From Arthrobacter zhaoxinii (GTDB lineage Bacteria > Actinomycetota > Actinomycetes > Actinomycetales > Micrococcaceae): a stretch of DNA of 64,000 nucleotides. Shown piece after piece: positions 21,027 to 30,568 of this stretch (within the stretch, counting starts at the first letter, position 1; each line of letters starts with the position of its first letter). The notes under the pieces were generated by a model. The model had not been told where the DNA came from, made no database searches, and was given only the letters and a program-made list of their open reading frames with translations. The translations under genes and the position numbers were made by a program. The stretch covers positions 434,001 to 498,000 of the forward strand of contig NZ_JANFLT010000001.1 in NCBI RefSeq assembly GCF_024385505.1. The letters are read 5' to 3'.

Positions 21027-22109
21027 TCACTCGGCGGACAGCTCCTTTTGCCACTCTCCGGAGTAGCCGATGGCCCGGAACCCCAGCTGCTCATTGATGG
21101 AGAGCATGTGGCGGTTTTCCTCGGCGTTCCAGGTGTAAACCCGGAGCGCTTCGGGAACCGCCTCCCGGAGGCAGACCAGGTTCGCCGCTTTGAGCAGCAT
21201 GCCCAGCCGGTTCCCCCGGTGGCCTTCCAGCACCAGGGTGTCGTCCTGGTAAACCACGGCGGGGTTGTTGCGGAAAACCTCCAGGACAGTGTGGCCGGCA
21301 AGCTCGCCGGTGGCAACGTGCCGGGCGGCGCTGACCAGCACCTCGGCGTCCATGTCGCGGGCCAGACCCTCGGCTTCCCGCACCCGGGCTCCGTCCCAGA
21401 CTTCCTCCGCCAGGTCCAGTCCTCCCATGGGTGCATCGGTGCTCATCTTCTGCCGCAGCCGTGCGTAGGCCGCTATCAGGTCCTCGGGACATGCGCCGCT
21501 CCAGAACACGAGTTCGTAGCCTGCTCCCGCAGCGGTCCTCGCCTGTTCCAGCACGGCCTCATCATCGGCAGGGCTTCCCAGCTCGAGCCGGCTGACGCGG
21601 TCCACCAGTTCCAGCCGGAACCCCAACGCGGAAGCGAATAAGGCGGCGGCGTCCTGCGGGACCAGCGACGCCGTGCCGGCGATCGGTCCCGCCGTCTCAC
21701 CGGAGAGCAAATGGTCCGTCTCCGCCATGAGCATGCGCCGGTTGTCGGACAGCGCCAGTTGCTCCGCCGCGGCGTAGAGCCGCGTTCCAACGCCGCGGCG
21801 CCGGGCGGAAGGTGCCACCACAATGTCGACCGTTCCGCTGTGCAGGTTGTCGGTCAACGGGAGGTTTATCTGGGCCACCCCCACGATGTCGGACCCGGCA
21901 CGGGCGGCCAGGAGCTCGCGCCGCCGGGTCGGGGTGCTCCCCCGGCCGGCAAGCTGCGCCTGCGGCGGACCGTAAAAGTCATTGTTGCCCCAGAATTCCT
22001 GCTGCTGGGCATTGAACATTTCGGCAACGGCAACGAAGTCCGCCGCCCCCGGTGCGTCCAGTCCGGCCGGAACGGCAATCGGCTCAATCGAGACCTGCAT
22101 CTGCGTCAT
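21027..22109 (-). CDS. GNAT acetyltransferase with two GNAT domains
   Basis: The 360-residue product has two acetyltransferase folds in tandem. The first carries the acetyl-CoA motif VAPSARRRGVGTRLYAAAEQLA (about residues 98-119); the second includes TVLEVFRNNPAVVYQDDTLVLEGHRGNRLGMLLKAANL near residue 290. The ATG at 22109 was chosen since GGAAGGA is 9 nt upstream. Substrate is unknown; MshD-like and Eis-like enzymes share the tandem layout but the mycothiol enzyme is encoded elsewhere in the window. It lies between rplA and the rplJ leader, flanked by their transcription signals. Confidence 0.82.
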   Translation of the reverse strand: MTQMQVSIEPIAVPAGLDAPGAADFVAVAEMFNAQQQEFWGNNDFYGPPQAQLAGRGSTPTRRRELLAARAGSDIVGVAQINLPLTDNLHSGTVDIVVAPSARRRGVGTRLYAAAEQLALSDNRRMLMAETDHLLSGETAGPIAGTASLVPQDAAALFASALGFRLELVDRVSRLELGSPADDEAVLEQARTAAGAGYELVFWSGACPEDLIAAYARLRQKMSTDAPMGGLDLAEEVWDGARVREAEGLARDMDAEVLVSAARHVATGELAGHTVLEVFRNNPAVVYQDDTLVLEGHRGNRLGMLLKAANLVCLREAVPEALRVYTWNAEENRHMLSINEQLGFRAIGYSGEWQKELSAE

Positions 22110-22165
22110 GGCCGACATCCTTCCGCACGCAGTCCCCGATACCAAACGCCAATGCCCGGGAACAC

Positions 22166-22198
22166 AAAAAAGCGGCCGCAGCGAAAAGCTGCGGCCGC
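22166..22198 (-). terminator. Terminator after rplA
   Basis: An 11-bp stem (GCGGCCGCAGC and complement) with a GAAAA loop is followed on the minus strand by TTTTTT, 37 bp after the rplA stop. It closes the secE-nusG-rplK-rplA unit. Confidence 0.88.
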
Positions 22199-22234
22199 CC
22201 TTTGAGGGGAAGAATCCCCAGGTACTACTGCTGA

Positions 22235-22942
22235 CTATGCGTCTGCGAGGACCTTGGTGACGTTGGGGTCAACGCTGATGCTCGGGCCGAACGTGGTGGA
22301 CACGGTCGCCTTGGAGATGTAGCGGCCCTTTGCTGCGGACGGCTTGAGGCGAAGGACCTCTTCCAGAGCTGCTGCGTAGTTCTCAGCCAGCTTCTGGGCG
22401 TCGAAGGACACCTTGCCGATGATGAAGTGCAGGTTGGAGTGCTTGTCGACGCGGAAGTCGATCTTGCCACCCTTGATGTCCGTGACAGCCTTGGCCACGT
22501 TCGGGGTAACCGTACCGGTCTTCGGGTTCGGCATGAGGTTACGCGGGCCGAGCACGCGGCCCAGGCGGCCGACCTTGCCCATCATGTCCGGGGTAGCCAC
22601 TGCGGCGTCGAAGTCGGTCCAGCCTGCTGCAACCTTTTCGATCATGTCGTCGGAACCAACGAAGTCGGCGCCGGCAGCGATTGCTGCTTCAGCCTTCTCG
22701 CCGGTTGCGAAAACGAGGACGCGGGCCGTCTTGCCGGTGCCGTGGGGCAGGTTGACCGTGCCGCGGACCATCTGGTCAGCCTTACGGGGGTCAACGCCCA
22801 GGCGGAAAGCCACCTCAACGGTTGCGTCGAACTTGGAAGGATTGGTGTCCTTCGCCAGCTCTACAGCCTCGACCGGTGCGTACTGCTTGTCCGCATCGAT
22901 CTTGGCTGCAGCTGCTTCATATGCTTTGCTGCGCTTTGCCAT
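22235..22942 (-). CDS. rplA: 50S ribosomal protein L1
   Basis: Ribosomal L1-stalk protein, 235 residues from [16 protein letters not shown]. The signature region [20 protein letters not shown] and [20 protein letters not shown] are conserved. L1 is also the usual autoregulator of the rplKA unit. It follows rplK after 113 bp on the minus strand. A GGAG lies 8 nt upstream of the start. Confidence 0.98.
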   Translation of the reverse strand: MAKRSKAYEAAAAKIDADKQYAPVEAVELAKDTNPSKFDATVEVAFRLGVDPRKADQMVRGTVNLPHGTGKTARVLVFATGEKAEAAIAAGADFVGSDDMIEKVAAGWTDFDAAVATPDMMGKVGRLGRVLGPRNLMPNPKTGTVTPNVAKAVTDIKGGKIDFRVDKHSNLHFIIGKVSFDAQKLAENYAAALEEVLRLKPSAAKGRYISKATVSTTFGPSISVDPNVTKVLADA

Positions 22943-23055
22943 CTGCTTTTTCTCCTTGTGCAGTTGTGGTCTATCGGACCGCGCCCGGCCCTGCCACACG
23001 CCGTCCCCTGTAAGGGGCGGCGACAGTTATGTGAAATTGAAACCAGTACGGGGAC

Positions 23056-23487
23056 TTAGCCCTGTACGGTGATGCCCATCGAGCGGGCGGTGCCTGCGAT
23101 GATCTTGGCAGCTGCCTGGACATCGTTGGCGTTGAGGTCTTCCATCTTCATGGTGGCGATCTCTTCGACCTGAGCCTGGGTCAGGTTGGCAACCTTGGTG
23201 GTGTGCGGGGTTGCGGAACCCTTGGCTACACCGGCAGCCTTCTTGATCAGCTGTGCAGCCGGAGGGGTCTTCGTGATGAAGGTGAAGGAACGGTCTTCGT
23301 AGACGGTGATTTCCACCGGGATAACGTTGCCGCGCTGGGATTCCGTTGCAGCGTTGTACTGCTTGCAGAATTCCATGATGTTGACACCGTGCTGGCCAAG
23401 TGCCGGACCAATCGGAGGAGCCGGGTTGGCGGCGCCTGCGTTGATCTGCAGCTTGATGAGGCCGGTGACCTTTTTCTTGGGGGCCAT
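23056..23487 (-). CDS. rplK: 50S ribosomal protein L11
   Basis: Binds the GTPase centre of 23S rRNA. The 143-residue product has the standard N-terminus ([20 protein letters not shown] then [19 protein letters not shown]) and the C-terminal rRNA-binding domain ending [25 protein letters not shown]. The proline-rich loop targeted by thiostrepton is unchanged from the usual form. It sits between nusG and rplA. Confidence 0.98.
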   Translation of the reverse strand: MAPKKKVTGLIKLQINAGAANPAPPIGPALGQHGVNIMEFCKQYNAATESQRGNVIPVEITVYEDRSFTFITKTPPAAQLIKKAAGVAKGSATPHTTKVANLTQAQVEEIATMKMEDLNANDVQAAAKIIAGTARSMGITVQG

Positions 23488-23616
23488 GAAAGGGTCCTTC
23501 TCTAAATTATGTTCCCGAAGGACAGGAGCGTCCGTCCGGGGTGGTGGCCGCCATGGCTTGGCGGCCGGACGCTGCCTGCAGGTTAAAGCGGACCTGCGGG
23601 CAGCGAAGTCTGAAAG

Positions 23617-24390
23617 CTACTGGAGCTTGGTGACCTGGCCGAAGCCAAGGGTTACCGGCGTCTCGCGCTCGAAGATGGTCACGAGAACCACCAGCTGCTG
23701 GGACTCGGGCTTGATCTCGGAGATCGTGGCCTGAAGGGTTTCGAACGGCCCTTCGTTGACCGTGACGGGCTCGCCGATTTCGAAGTCCACTGCAATGTTC
23801 GACGACTGCTGCTGCGCGGGCTTGCCGGCCTCGGTCTTGGGCGAAACCACGGTGTGCTCGAGCATCGAGTACACCTCGGAGAGGCTCAGCGGAGTCGGGT
23901 TGTGTGCGTTGCCAACGAAGCCGGTGACGCCGGGAGTGTGCCGGACAACGCCCCAGGACTCATCGGTGAGGTTCATGCGCACCAGCACGTAGCCGGGGAT
24001 ACGCACGCGGTTGACGATCTTCCGCGTGGTGTTCTTGATCTCGACGACTTCCTCCATCGGGACCTGGATCTCGAAGATGTCCTCTTCCATGTCCAGTGTC
24101 TGGATGCGGGTCTCAAGGTTGGACTTCACGCGGTTTTCGTAGCCGGCGTAGGAGTGGATGACGTACCAGTCACCTTCCTGGCGGCGCAGCTTGGCCTTGA
24201 AGGCCTCGGCCGGATCTTCCTCAGGCTCAGCGTCTTCTGCGGAATCAGCAGCTTCTTCAGCTGCGTTTTCTTCGTCGGCCGATGCATCAACAGCAGCGGG
24301 CGCCTCGTCGACGTCGGCTGCGGCGATCTGATCCTCGGTATCCAGATCAGCGTTGTCATTGATCTGTGATTCGAGTTCTTGCTCGGACAC
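23617..24390 (-). CDS. nusG: Transcription termination/antitermination protein NusG
   Basis: RNA polymerase-associated factor linking transcription to Rho or ribosomes. The 257-residue protein starts at GTG with AGGA 7 nt upstream. It has a long acidic, alanine-rich N-terminal tail of about 75 residues, typical of actinobacterial NusG and absent in E. coli. Then come the NGN domain ([47 protein letters not shown]) and a KOW domain ([21 protein letters not shown]). It follows secE. Confidence 0.97.
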   Translation of the reverse strand: MSEQELESQINDNADLDTEDQIAAADVDEAPAAVDASADEENAAEEAADSAEDAEPEEDPAEAFKAKLRRQEGDWYVIHSYAGYENRVKSNLETRIQTLDMEEDIFEIQVPMEEVVEIKNTTRKIVNRVRIPGYVLVRMNLTDESWGVVRHTPGVTGFVGNAHNPTPLSLSEVYSMLEHTVVSPKTEAGKPAQQQSSNIAVDFEIGEPVTVNEGPFETLQATISEIKPESQQLVVLVTIFERETPVTLGFGQVTKLQ

Positions 24391-24486
24391 GTAGATTCCT
24401 GCTTTCTTCTTCAGAGCACTATCGGGTTTGTCACTAGCTCATGGTCTCCGGTTCCGCGCCCAGCGGGCGGAGCCTTAGGTCTTTGG

Positions 24487-24768
24487 CTAGCTTTCGCCGC
24501 CGCCCGAGCCGAAGATCCACAGTGCGCCCCTGCCAAAGGCAAAGTCGAGAGCCGTAACGATAAGCATCATCACCAGCACGAACGCGAGGACAACGAGTGT
24601 GTACCTCAGCAGTTCCTTACGGGTGGGGGTGACGACCTTTTTGAGTTCGGCGATCACCTGGCGCAGGAAGAGAGCGATACCGGCGAAGAAGCCCCGCTTT
24701 TTGGGCCCGCTGGAGGGGTGTCCCTTGGAGCTGCTGGCAGCTGTCTCGGTCACCTTCGCCTCACTCAT
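24487..24768 (-). CDS. secE: Preprotein translocase subunit SecE
   Basis: Clamp subunit of the SecYEG channel. The 93-residue product has a polar N-terminus (SSSKGHPSSGPKKRGFF), an amphipathic stretch IALFLRQVIAELKKVVTPTRKELLRY and one membrane span (TLVVLAFVLVMMLIVTALDFAFG). The ATG at 24768 is given as the outer start; a GTG at 24753 has a better ribosome site (GAGG 5 nt upstream) and may be the real one. The gene lies 84 bp after tRNA-Trp and before nusG. Confidence 0.93.
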   Translation of the reverse strand: MSEAKVTETAASSSKGHPSSGPKKRGFFAGIALFLRQVIAELKKVVTPTRKELLRYTLVVLAFVLVMMLIVTALDFAFGRGALWIFGSGGGES

Positions 24769-24852
24769 CTGTGTCGGTTCACAATCGCAGCATGCGCTGG
24801 GACTGCTCATTCCATGAAGGACTGCTGAGCTGCCGGAAATGACAGTTCTGCG

Positions 24853-24925
24853 CAGGGCAGACAGGACTCGAACCTGCAACCTGCGGTTTTGGAGACCGCT
24901 GCGCTACCAATTGCGCCACTACCCT
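24853..24925 (-). tRNA. tRNA-Trp (CCA)
   Basis: The minus strand folds into a cloverleaf: acceptor AGGGTAG with CTGCCCT, D arm GCGC...GCGC, anticodon arm GCGGT-CTCCAAA-ACCGC with anticodon CCA, and T arm with GTTCGAGTC. The CCA end is not encoded. Placement before secE and nusG is the usual actinobacterial order. Confidence 0.96.
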
Positions 24926-24951
24926 ATGGAGGAAAATTTCCCTACCGCACC

Positions 24952-24957
24952 ATTGTA
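24952..24957 (-). promoter_or_regulatory. Probable -10 box for tRNA-Trp and secE-nusG
   Basis: TACAAT on the minus strand lies 27 bp upstream of the mature tRNA 5' end. No good -35 box is seen at the standard distance. Confidence 0.5.
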
Positions 24958-25219
24958 GCCACAGCGGAAGGACGTTAGTTTCCCAACAAGTCCGCTTGCA
25001 AGACACAATCCACTCGAAAGACACGAGACAGCGCGGTGAGGACAACCACCGAAGAACCAGTCTACGCAAACTTTGGCGTCCCGTCGAACCGGGCGGCTCT
25101 GCCGCGGGCCGGGCGTGCCTGCGGCGCGGATTCCGAGCGCCTAAACTGGTGGAATGCCGCCGTCGTCCGGCAGGACCGACGGGGCGCACCTAAGCTGCCA
25201 CACACCAGACGGGAACCCC

Positions 25220-26440
25220 ATGTCTTCCACCGGCCGTATATCAGAGCGCATCGCATCCATTGCCGAGTCCGCAACCCTGGCAGTGGATGCCAAGGCCAAG
25301 GCACTCAAGGCGGCCGGGCGCCCGGTGATCGGTTTCGGCGCCGGGGAACCTGACTTTCCCACCCCCGACTACATTGTCGACGCCGCCGTGGACGCCGCCC
25401 GCCAGCCGCGCTTCCACCGCTACTCCCCCGCCGGAGGGCTGCCTGAACTGAAAAAGGCCATTGCGGCCAAGACCCTGCGGGACTCCGGTTACGCCGTCGA
25501 GCCCGCACAGGTCCTGGTGACCAACGGCGGCAAGCAGGCCGTCTACGAATCCTTCGCCACGCTGCTGGATCCGGGCGACGAAGTCCTGGTTCCCACGCCG
25601 TACTGGACCACGTACCCGGAGGCTATCCGGCTGGCCGGCGGTGTTCCCGTGGAGGTCTTCGCCGGGCCGGAACAGGGCTACCTGGTGAGCGTAGAGCAGC
25701 TCGAGGCCGCCCGCATGGAACGCACCAAGGTGCTCCTTTTCGTCTCGCCGTCCAACCCGACGGGCGCGGTGTACCCGCCGGAGCAGGTGGCGGAGATCGG
25801 GCGGTGGGCTGCGGAACACGGGCTGTGGGTCGTCACGGACGAGATCTACGAACACCTGACGTACGACGGCGTGCCCTTCACTTCCATTGCCACGGCCGCG
25901 CCGGAGCTCGGCGACAAGGTAATTGTGCTCAACGGCGTGGCCAAGACCTACGCCATGACCGGCTGGCGGGTCGGCTGGATGATCGCCGCCCCGGACGTCA
26001 TCAAGGCCGCCACCAACCTGCAGTCCCACCTGTCCTCCAACGTGTCCAACGTGTCCCAGATGGCGGCGCTGGCTGCGGTGTCGGGACCGCTGACCGCCGT
26101 GGACGAAATGAAGCAGGCCTTCGACCGCCGCCGCAAGGCCATGGTTTCGGCCCTGAACTCGATTGACGGTGTGGAGTGCCCCATGCCCGAAGGCGCGTTC
26201 TACGCCTACGCGGATGTCCGCGGACTGCTTGGACGCGAGTTCCCGGGCAAGAACGGTCCGGTCCGGCCGCAGACCTCCGCCGAGCTGGCAGCCCTGATCC
26301 TGGATACCGTGGAAGTTGCAGTGGTGCCGGGCGAAGCCTTCGGCCCCTCGGGCTACCTCCGCCTCTCCTACGCCCTGGGCGACGAAGACCTCGCCGTCGG
26401 CATGGAGCGGCTGCAGGACTTCCTCGGCAAGGGCCGGTAG
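25220..26440 (+). CDS. Pyridoxal-phosphate aminotransferase, aspartate aminotransferase type
   Basis: Class I aminotransferase exchanging amino groups, most likely aspartate/2-oxoglutarate. The 406-residue form begins [17 protein letters not shown] and carries [29 protein letters not shown], the PLP lysine Lys242 ([16 protein letters not shown]) and the C-terminal arginine motif [13 protein letters not shown]. The start at 25220 matches family N-termini and has GGGA upstream. However, an in-frame ATG at 25154 follows TAAACT by 6 nt, the leaderless pattern seen elsewhere here, and would add 22 residues. It diverges from tRNA-Trp. Confidence 0.88.
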   Translation: MSSTGRISERIASIAESATLAVDAKAKALKAAGRPVIGFGAGEPDFPTPDYIVDAAVDAARQPRFHRYSPAGGLPELKKAIAAKTLRDSGYAVEPAQVLVTNGGKQAVYESFATLLDPGDEVLVPTPYWTTYPEAIRLAGGVPVEVFAGPEQGYLVSVEQLEAARMERTKVLLFVSPSNPTGAVYPPEQVAEIGRWAAEHGLWVVTDEIYEHLTYDGVPFTSIATAAPELGDKVIVLNGVAKTYAMTGWRVGWMIAAPDVIKAATNLQSHLSSNVSNVSQMAALAAVSGPLTAVDEMKQAFDRRRKAMVSALNSIDGVECPMPEGAFYAYADVRGLLGREFPGKNGPVRPQTSAELAALILDTVEVAVVPGEAFGPSGYLRLSYALGDEDLAVGMERLQDFLGKGR

Positions 26441-26444
26441 GCAG

Positions 26445-27104
26445 CTAGAGCAGGCGGCGGTCCGCGGCCCAGCGGGTGAGCTCGTGCCGTGAGGAGAGCT
26501 GGAGTTTGCGCAGCACCGAGGAAACATGGGTTTCCACGGTCTTCACGGAAATAAACAGCTCGCGGGCCACCTCCTTGTAGCTGTAGCCGCGGGCGATCAG
26601 CCGCATGACCTCCAGTTCCCGGGCCGAGAGACGGTCCAGTTCGTCATCGACCGCCACGCTCGCCGTACCGAAGGCATCAAGCACGAATCCGGCCAGGCGG
26701 GGCGAGAAGACGGCGTCGCCGCCGGCCACCCGGACAACGGCGTCGGAAATCTCCGGCCCGGAGATGGTCTTGGTGACGTAGCCGCGCGCACCGGCACGGA
26801 TCACCGTCACCACGTCTTCGGCGGCATCGGACACGCTCAGCGCCAGGAACCTGGTGACCCCGAGCAGCCCGGCGCACCCGGCCAGCACTTCCGCGCCGCC
26901 GCCGCCGTTGCCGCCGGGCAGGTGGACGTCCAGGAGGACGACGGCGGGCCGCCGGGCCGTGATCACTGCAACTGCCGTTTCCACGCTGTCTGCTTCGGCC
27001 ACCACGTTGATCCGTGCGTCCAGGTCCGCCCGGAGGCCGGAGCGGAAAATGGCGTGGTCATCGACCACCACGACGTCGATGGGCAGCTGCGGGTGGGCCG
27101 TCAT
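26445..27104 (-). CDS. LuxR-type response regulator paired with a PspC-histidine kinase
   Basis: The 219-residue protein has a receiver domain (acidic pair VVDDHAIFRSGL, phospho-acceptor Asp in VVLLDVHLPGG near residue 58, lysine in GYVTKTISGPEI) and a C-terminal LuxR helix-turn-helix (LSARELEVMRLIARGYSYKEVARELFISVKTVETHVSSVLRKL). A glycine-rich insertion (GGNGGGG) follows the phospho-acceptor. The ATG overlaps the kinase stop by 4 bp, so the pair is coupled. By analogy with EsrR of Corynebacterium and LiaR it probably controls an envelope stress response. Confidence 0.9.
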   Translation of the reverse strand: MTAHPQLPIDVVVVDDHAIFRSGLRADLDARINVVAEADSVETAVAVITARRPAVVLLDVHLPGGNGGGGAEVLAGCAGLLGVTRFLALSVSDAAEDVVTVIRAGARGYVTKTISGPEISDAVVRVAGGDAVFSPRLAGFVLDAFGTASVAVDDELDRLSARELEVMRLIARGYSYKEVARELFISVKTVETHVSSVLRKLQLSSRHELTRWAADRRLL

Positions 27105-28486
27105 TGAGGTTGCGCTCCGTTGCTTGAGACATGGATTGGAGAGTTCTTCCCGGCTTCCCGGGGGCGTGCTGCCCTGGCGCCGTGCGCCGTACTACCGGCG
27201 GAGCCGCCCGTTCCCGGCTCACCGGAACCGTTGTCGGGGCCGTTCGGCAGCGGCAGCACCAGCCGGACCTCGGTTCCGTCCGAAGTGCTGCGGATGGCGG
27301 CGCTGCCCCCGGCGCGCTGCATCCGTCCGATGATGGAGCCGCGCACACCGATGCGGTCCGGGGGCACTGCCTCCGGATCGAATCCGGGCCCGCGGTCCCG
27401 CACAAAGACCTCGAGCTGCTCGGGGCGGCATTCAACATAAACCGAAACCGTTCCGCCCGCATGCTGGGCGGCGTTGAGCACGGCTGCCCGGGCGGCGGAG
27501 GCCAGGGCTTCGGTCCGCTCATCCAGCTCCGCGTCCGAAACGGCCACCAGCTCAATCGGATGCCCGTAGGCGTCCTCTATCTCGGCAGCCATGCGGCGCA
27601 GGCATTCAACGAGGTGGTCTTCCGCCCGGGCCCGGTCAGAGTACAGCCACTGCCGCAGCTCCCTTTCCTGGGCCCGGGCGAGCCGGATCACATCCTGCTC
27701 GGAACCGGCCCGTTTCTGGATCAGGGCCAGGGTCTGCAGGACCGAGTCGTGCAGGTGGGCCGCAATTTCAGCCCGCTCGGTCTGCCGGATCCGTCCGGAC
27801 CGTTCCGCTTCCAGGTCCCGCCAGTGTTTTACGGCCCACGGTGTAAAAACCAGTGCCACGCCGGCCAGTACGGCGGCGGAGGCCAGCAGCCCGGACATCA
27901 GGACATCCCAGCTCACGGCCCCCGAGATCACCACCAGCACCCCGGCCACCACCAACAGCAGGCCTGCTGTGAGCCGGATCAGGCCGGAGGCACGGTCCGC
28001 GCCGGCGCTGTTCATCAGCCCCGCCCGCCGGCGCTCGTCCAGCTGGGACCAGGCCAGCACCGCACCGCCGGCAATCGCGGCGACCGGAACAAACAACCCC
28101 CAGTTCAGGTCTGCGCCCAGCCGCTGGGCAACGACGGCTGCAGCCACCAGCAGCAGGGCAAGACCGGCTGCCACTTCCCGCTGCCCAGCCTTTCCCGGAC
28201 CCTTTCCGGGACCGTGCGAGGGCACTGCGCCTTCCCGCAGCTGCCGGGCATAGTTCTCGGCAATACTGCGCGGGTTGGCGGAGACCTGCTCCTTTTTCTC
28301 CTGCTCCTCCTGCGTCGGCACCATGACCCACAGCCAGCCGTAGAGAATGACGCCGCTTCCGGCACCCAGCACCAGCACGGCCATCAGGATCCGGGTCAGC
28401 TTCACGGGCCAGCCCAGATGTGCTGCGAGTCCGGCGCAGACGCCGGCAATAATCCGGTCCCGGGGACGCACCAAGGGTTCTCTCAT
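27101..28486 (-). CDS. Sensor histidine kinase with N-terminal PspC domain
   Basis: A PspC domain (REPLVRPRDRIIAGVCAGLA, AHLGWPVKLTRILMAVLV, ILYGWLWVMVP) opens the 461-residue protein, followed by about four more hydrophobic segments (residues 100-240), a HisKA_3 phosphorylation site (IAAHLHDSVLQTLALIQ) and an HATPase domain (N box VLNAAQHAG, FVRDRGPGFDP, GVRGSIIGRM). It resembles EsrS of Corynebacterium glutamicum, part of a cell-envelope stress system with a PspC-family inhibitor. A divergent PspC gene starts 134 bp away. The response regulator overlaps its stop codon. Confidence 0.9.
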   Translation of the reverse strand: MREPLVRPRDRIIAGVCAGLAAHLGWPVKLTRILMAVLVLGAGSGVILYGWLWVMVPTQEEQEKKEQVSANPRSIAENYARQLREGAVPSHGPGKGPGKAGQREVAAGLALLLVAAAVVAQRLGADLNWGLFVPVAAIAGGAVLAWSQLDERRRAGLMNSAGADRASGLIRLTAGLLLVVAGVLVVISGAVSWDVLMSGLLASAAVLAGVALVFTPWAVKHWRDLEAERSGRIRQTERAEIAAHLHDSVLQTLALIQKRAGSEQDVIRLARAQERELRQWLYSDRARAEDHLVECLRRMAAEIEDAYGHPIELVAVSDAELDERTEALASAARAAVLNAAQHAGGTVSVYVECRPEQLEVFVRDRGPGFDPEAVPPDRIGVRGSIIGRMQRAGGSAAIRSTSDGTEVRLVLPLPNGPDNGSGEPGTGGSAGSTAHGARAARPREAGKNSPIHVSSNGAQPQ

Positions 28487-28620
28487 GGCCCCATCCAAGC
28501 ACGCCGGAGGTGCCGGGGACCGGCCCGGAGGCCAATTTGTGTGTTTCTTCAGGGCACGTTCAGGGGCAGCTCAGGGTAGTCCCTGATGCGGCCGGGCGGC
28601 AGCGGGAGAAGACTGGAGGC

Positions 28621-30108
28621 ATGAACCCTTCCCCATTTCCTGATTCCGGAGCACAAGACCCCGCATCGCAGCCTCCAGCTGAGCAGCGGCCTGCCCCGGC
28701 AGGCAGCCATGCGGCCGGCACCGGTGCGGAGGGTGCCGGGCCGGCACCTGCCGGCATCCACGGCGGTTTCTTTCGCTGGGTCCGCACGTTCGGCGTCGTG
28801 CGCGGCGGTGACCGGTGGTTCGGCGGAGTAGCCACCGGGATCTCCGCGCGGACCGGACTGGATCCGGTGCTTATCCGCGGCCTGTTTGTAGTCCTGGGCG
28901 TCTTCGGAATCGGTTTCCTGGTATACGGGGTCGCCTGGGCACTGCTTCCGGAACCGGACGGCAGGATCCATCTCGAAGAGGCGGGCCGCGGAACCTGGAC
29001 ATCGGGCATGACCGGGGCGCTCATTTTCGCCCTCATCGGCATGGGCGGCCCCGGCGCTTCCTTCCTCGCAGACAGCTGGTTCGGCGCCGCCGTCTGGACG
29101 CTGTTCTGGATCGGTGCGGGTGTGGCCGCCGTTTACTGGTTCTCCACGGGGAAGGGACACAAGCTCCTTTCCGGCCATGGAGCCGCTGCGGATGCGTCCG
29201 GGGACCCGGCGACCTCAGTCGCCGTCACTCCTCCCGCCGGTGCCGGAACTGCCGGCACCAGGGACTCCCGACCCGGGAAGCCCGTTTCGCTGGCCAAACC
29301 CGGCATGCCCGCCGCCGGCAATGTCCCTGCCGGTTCTGCACCTGCCGGCGGCACAGCTCCCTTTACCGCCGCACCGCACGGCGGGTTTGCCGTTCCGCCC
29401 GGGCCAGTTCCGCCGCTGGCAGCCGACTCGAAGCGGAACGCCGAACGCGCCGAAAAGGCAAAGCGCGTCCCGGGAGCCCCGGGGTCCTTTGCAGCGGCTC
29501 TCTTCGGTGCCGCCCTTCTCGCGGGCGGAACCGTCCTCGCCCTGGATTACGTCAATGTCATTTCCCTGGGCGCACCGGTATCCGTTGCCTTGGCAGCGGC
29601 CGCTGCCGTCCTGGGCATCGGCATCGTGATCCTGGGTGTGGTCGGCAGGCACTCCGGCGGGATCGGCACGGCGGCAGTGGCAGCCCTCGTAGCCTCCCTC
29701 CTGACCCAGGGCAGCATGGTCAACGCCAACCTGCTGGTGGCCAGCGATGCGGAGTGGGCGCCGCGGGACGCTGCTCAGGCGGGCGGCGGCTACACCGTGA
29801 TCGCCGCAAACGGCACAGTTGACCTGCGGGAGACCGAGACTTCGGGGAGCTTCGAGATCCCGGCCAGCGTCGCCGCAGGGAACCTCGCCTTCCTGGTTCC
29901 CGAGGATGCGCCGGTAACCATCCGGTTCGGCATGGCTGCGGGAAATATCGAGGTAAACGACGGGTCGGACCGGCAGGAATACAGCGGGCTGTGGCTGCCA
30001 TCCGACGAGCGCACGCTCAACGACGGCGCCGACGGCGACCGGATCACCATTGATGTCCGCGGACTCGCGGGGAACGTACTCGTCACGACGGAAGAAAGCG
30101 ATCTCTAG
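28621..30108 (+). CDS. PspC-domain membrane protein with LiaF-like C-terminus
   Basis: The 495-residue product begins with a proline/alanine-rich cytoplasmic stretch, then a PspC domain (FGVVRGGDRWFGGVATGISA to FLVYGVAWALLPEPDGRIHL, about residues 57-122), two membrane segments, a long low-complexity linker (about 190-280), three further segments (285-375) and a C-terminal domain (YTVIAANGTVDLRETE, VTIRFGMAAGNIEVNDG, ITIDVRGLAGNVLVTTEE) like the beta-rich domains of LiaF/DUF4097 proteins. It is divergent from the kinase and probably modulates it, as EsrI does in Corynebacterium. Confidence 0.85.
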   Translation: MNPSPFPDSGAQDPASQPPAEQRPAPAGSHAAGTGAEGAGPAPAGIHGGFFRWVRTFGVVRGGDRWFGGVATGISARTGLDPVLIRGLFVVLGVFGIGFLVYGVAWALLPEPDGRIHLEEAGRGTWTSGMTGALIFALIGMGGPGASFLADSWFGAAVWTLFWIGAGVAAVYWFSTGKGHKLLSGHGAAADASGDPATSVAVTPPAGAGTAGTRDSRPGKPVSLAKPGMPAAGNVPAGSAPAGGTAPFTAAPHGGFAVPPGPVPPLAADSKRNAERAEKAKRVPGAPGSFAAALFGAALLAGGTVLALDYVNVISLGAPVSVALAAAAAVLGIGIVILGVVGRHSGGIGTAAVAALVASLLTQGSMVNANLLVASDAEWAPRDAAQAGGGYTVIAANGTVDLRETETSGSFEIPASVAAGNLAFLVPEDAPVTIRFGMAAGNIEVNDGSDRQEYSGLWLPSDERTLNDGADGDRITIDVRGLAGNVLVTTEESDL

Positions 30109-30110
30109 CC

Positions 30111-30491
30111 ATGGAACAGGACAACGAGAGGGATTATCTGGGACGCCAGTACGGACCCGAAAGCTATAAAGCCCCGGACCGTCTGTCGGCACCAGCCGCG
30201 GACCCGGGTCCCGGCAGTCCCGAAACAGACGCGGTGGATCCCCGCGGCTCCGCTGCACCGGCGGTGGAGACCGACGACACCCCAGCTCCCGTCCCGCCCC
30301 GCGCACTGCAGGTGGGGACAGTGGTGTGGGGCCTGGTGCTGACCGTCCTGGCCGTACTCGTACTGCTGATCAACACCGTGAACCTCTCGGTGGATCCGAT
30401 GGTGCTGGCCCTTTGCCTCGCCCTTGGTGCCGGTCTGGCCCTCCTGGTGGGCGGGTTCCTGTCCGGCCTTCAACGGAACCGCTCCCGCTGA
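30111..30491 (+). CDS. Small two-span membrane protein in the PspC cluster
   Basis: The ATG lies 2 bp after the preceding stop, so it is probably co-translated with the large PspC protein. The 126-residue product has a polar, proline-rich N-terminal half and two hydrophobic spans (VGTVVWGLVLTVLAVLVLLI and MVLALCLALGAGLALLVGGFL) ending in a basic tail. No family is recognised beyond similarity in layout to actinobacterial proteins next to PspC genes. Confidence 0.75.
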   Translation: MEQDNERDYLGRQYGPESYKAPDRLSAPAADPGPGSPETDAVDPRGSAAPAVETDDTPAPVPPRALQVGTVVWGLVLTVLAVLVLLINTVNLSVDPMVLALCLALGAGLALLVGGFLSGLQRNRSR

Positions 30492-30568
30492 CGCGGATTC
30501 CCCTCCGCACCCTCCCGCAGCCGGTCCCTCATTTCCCTATTCCGACACCATCAGATAAGGCTTAGTCC

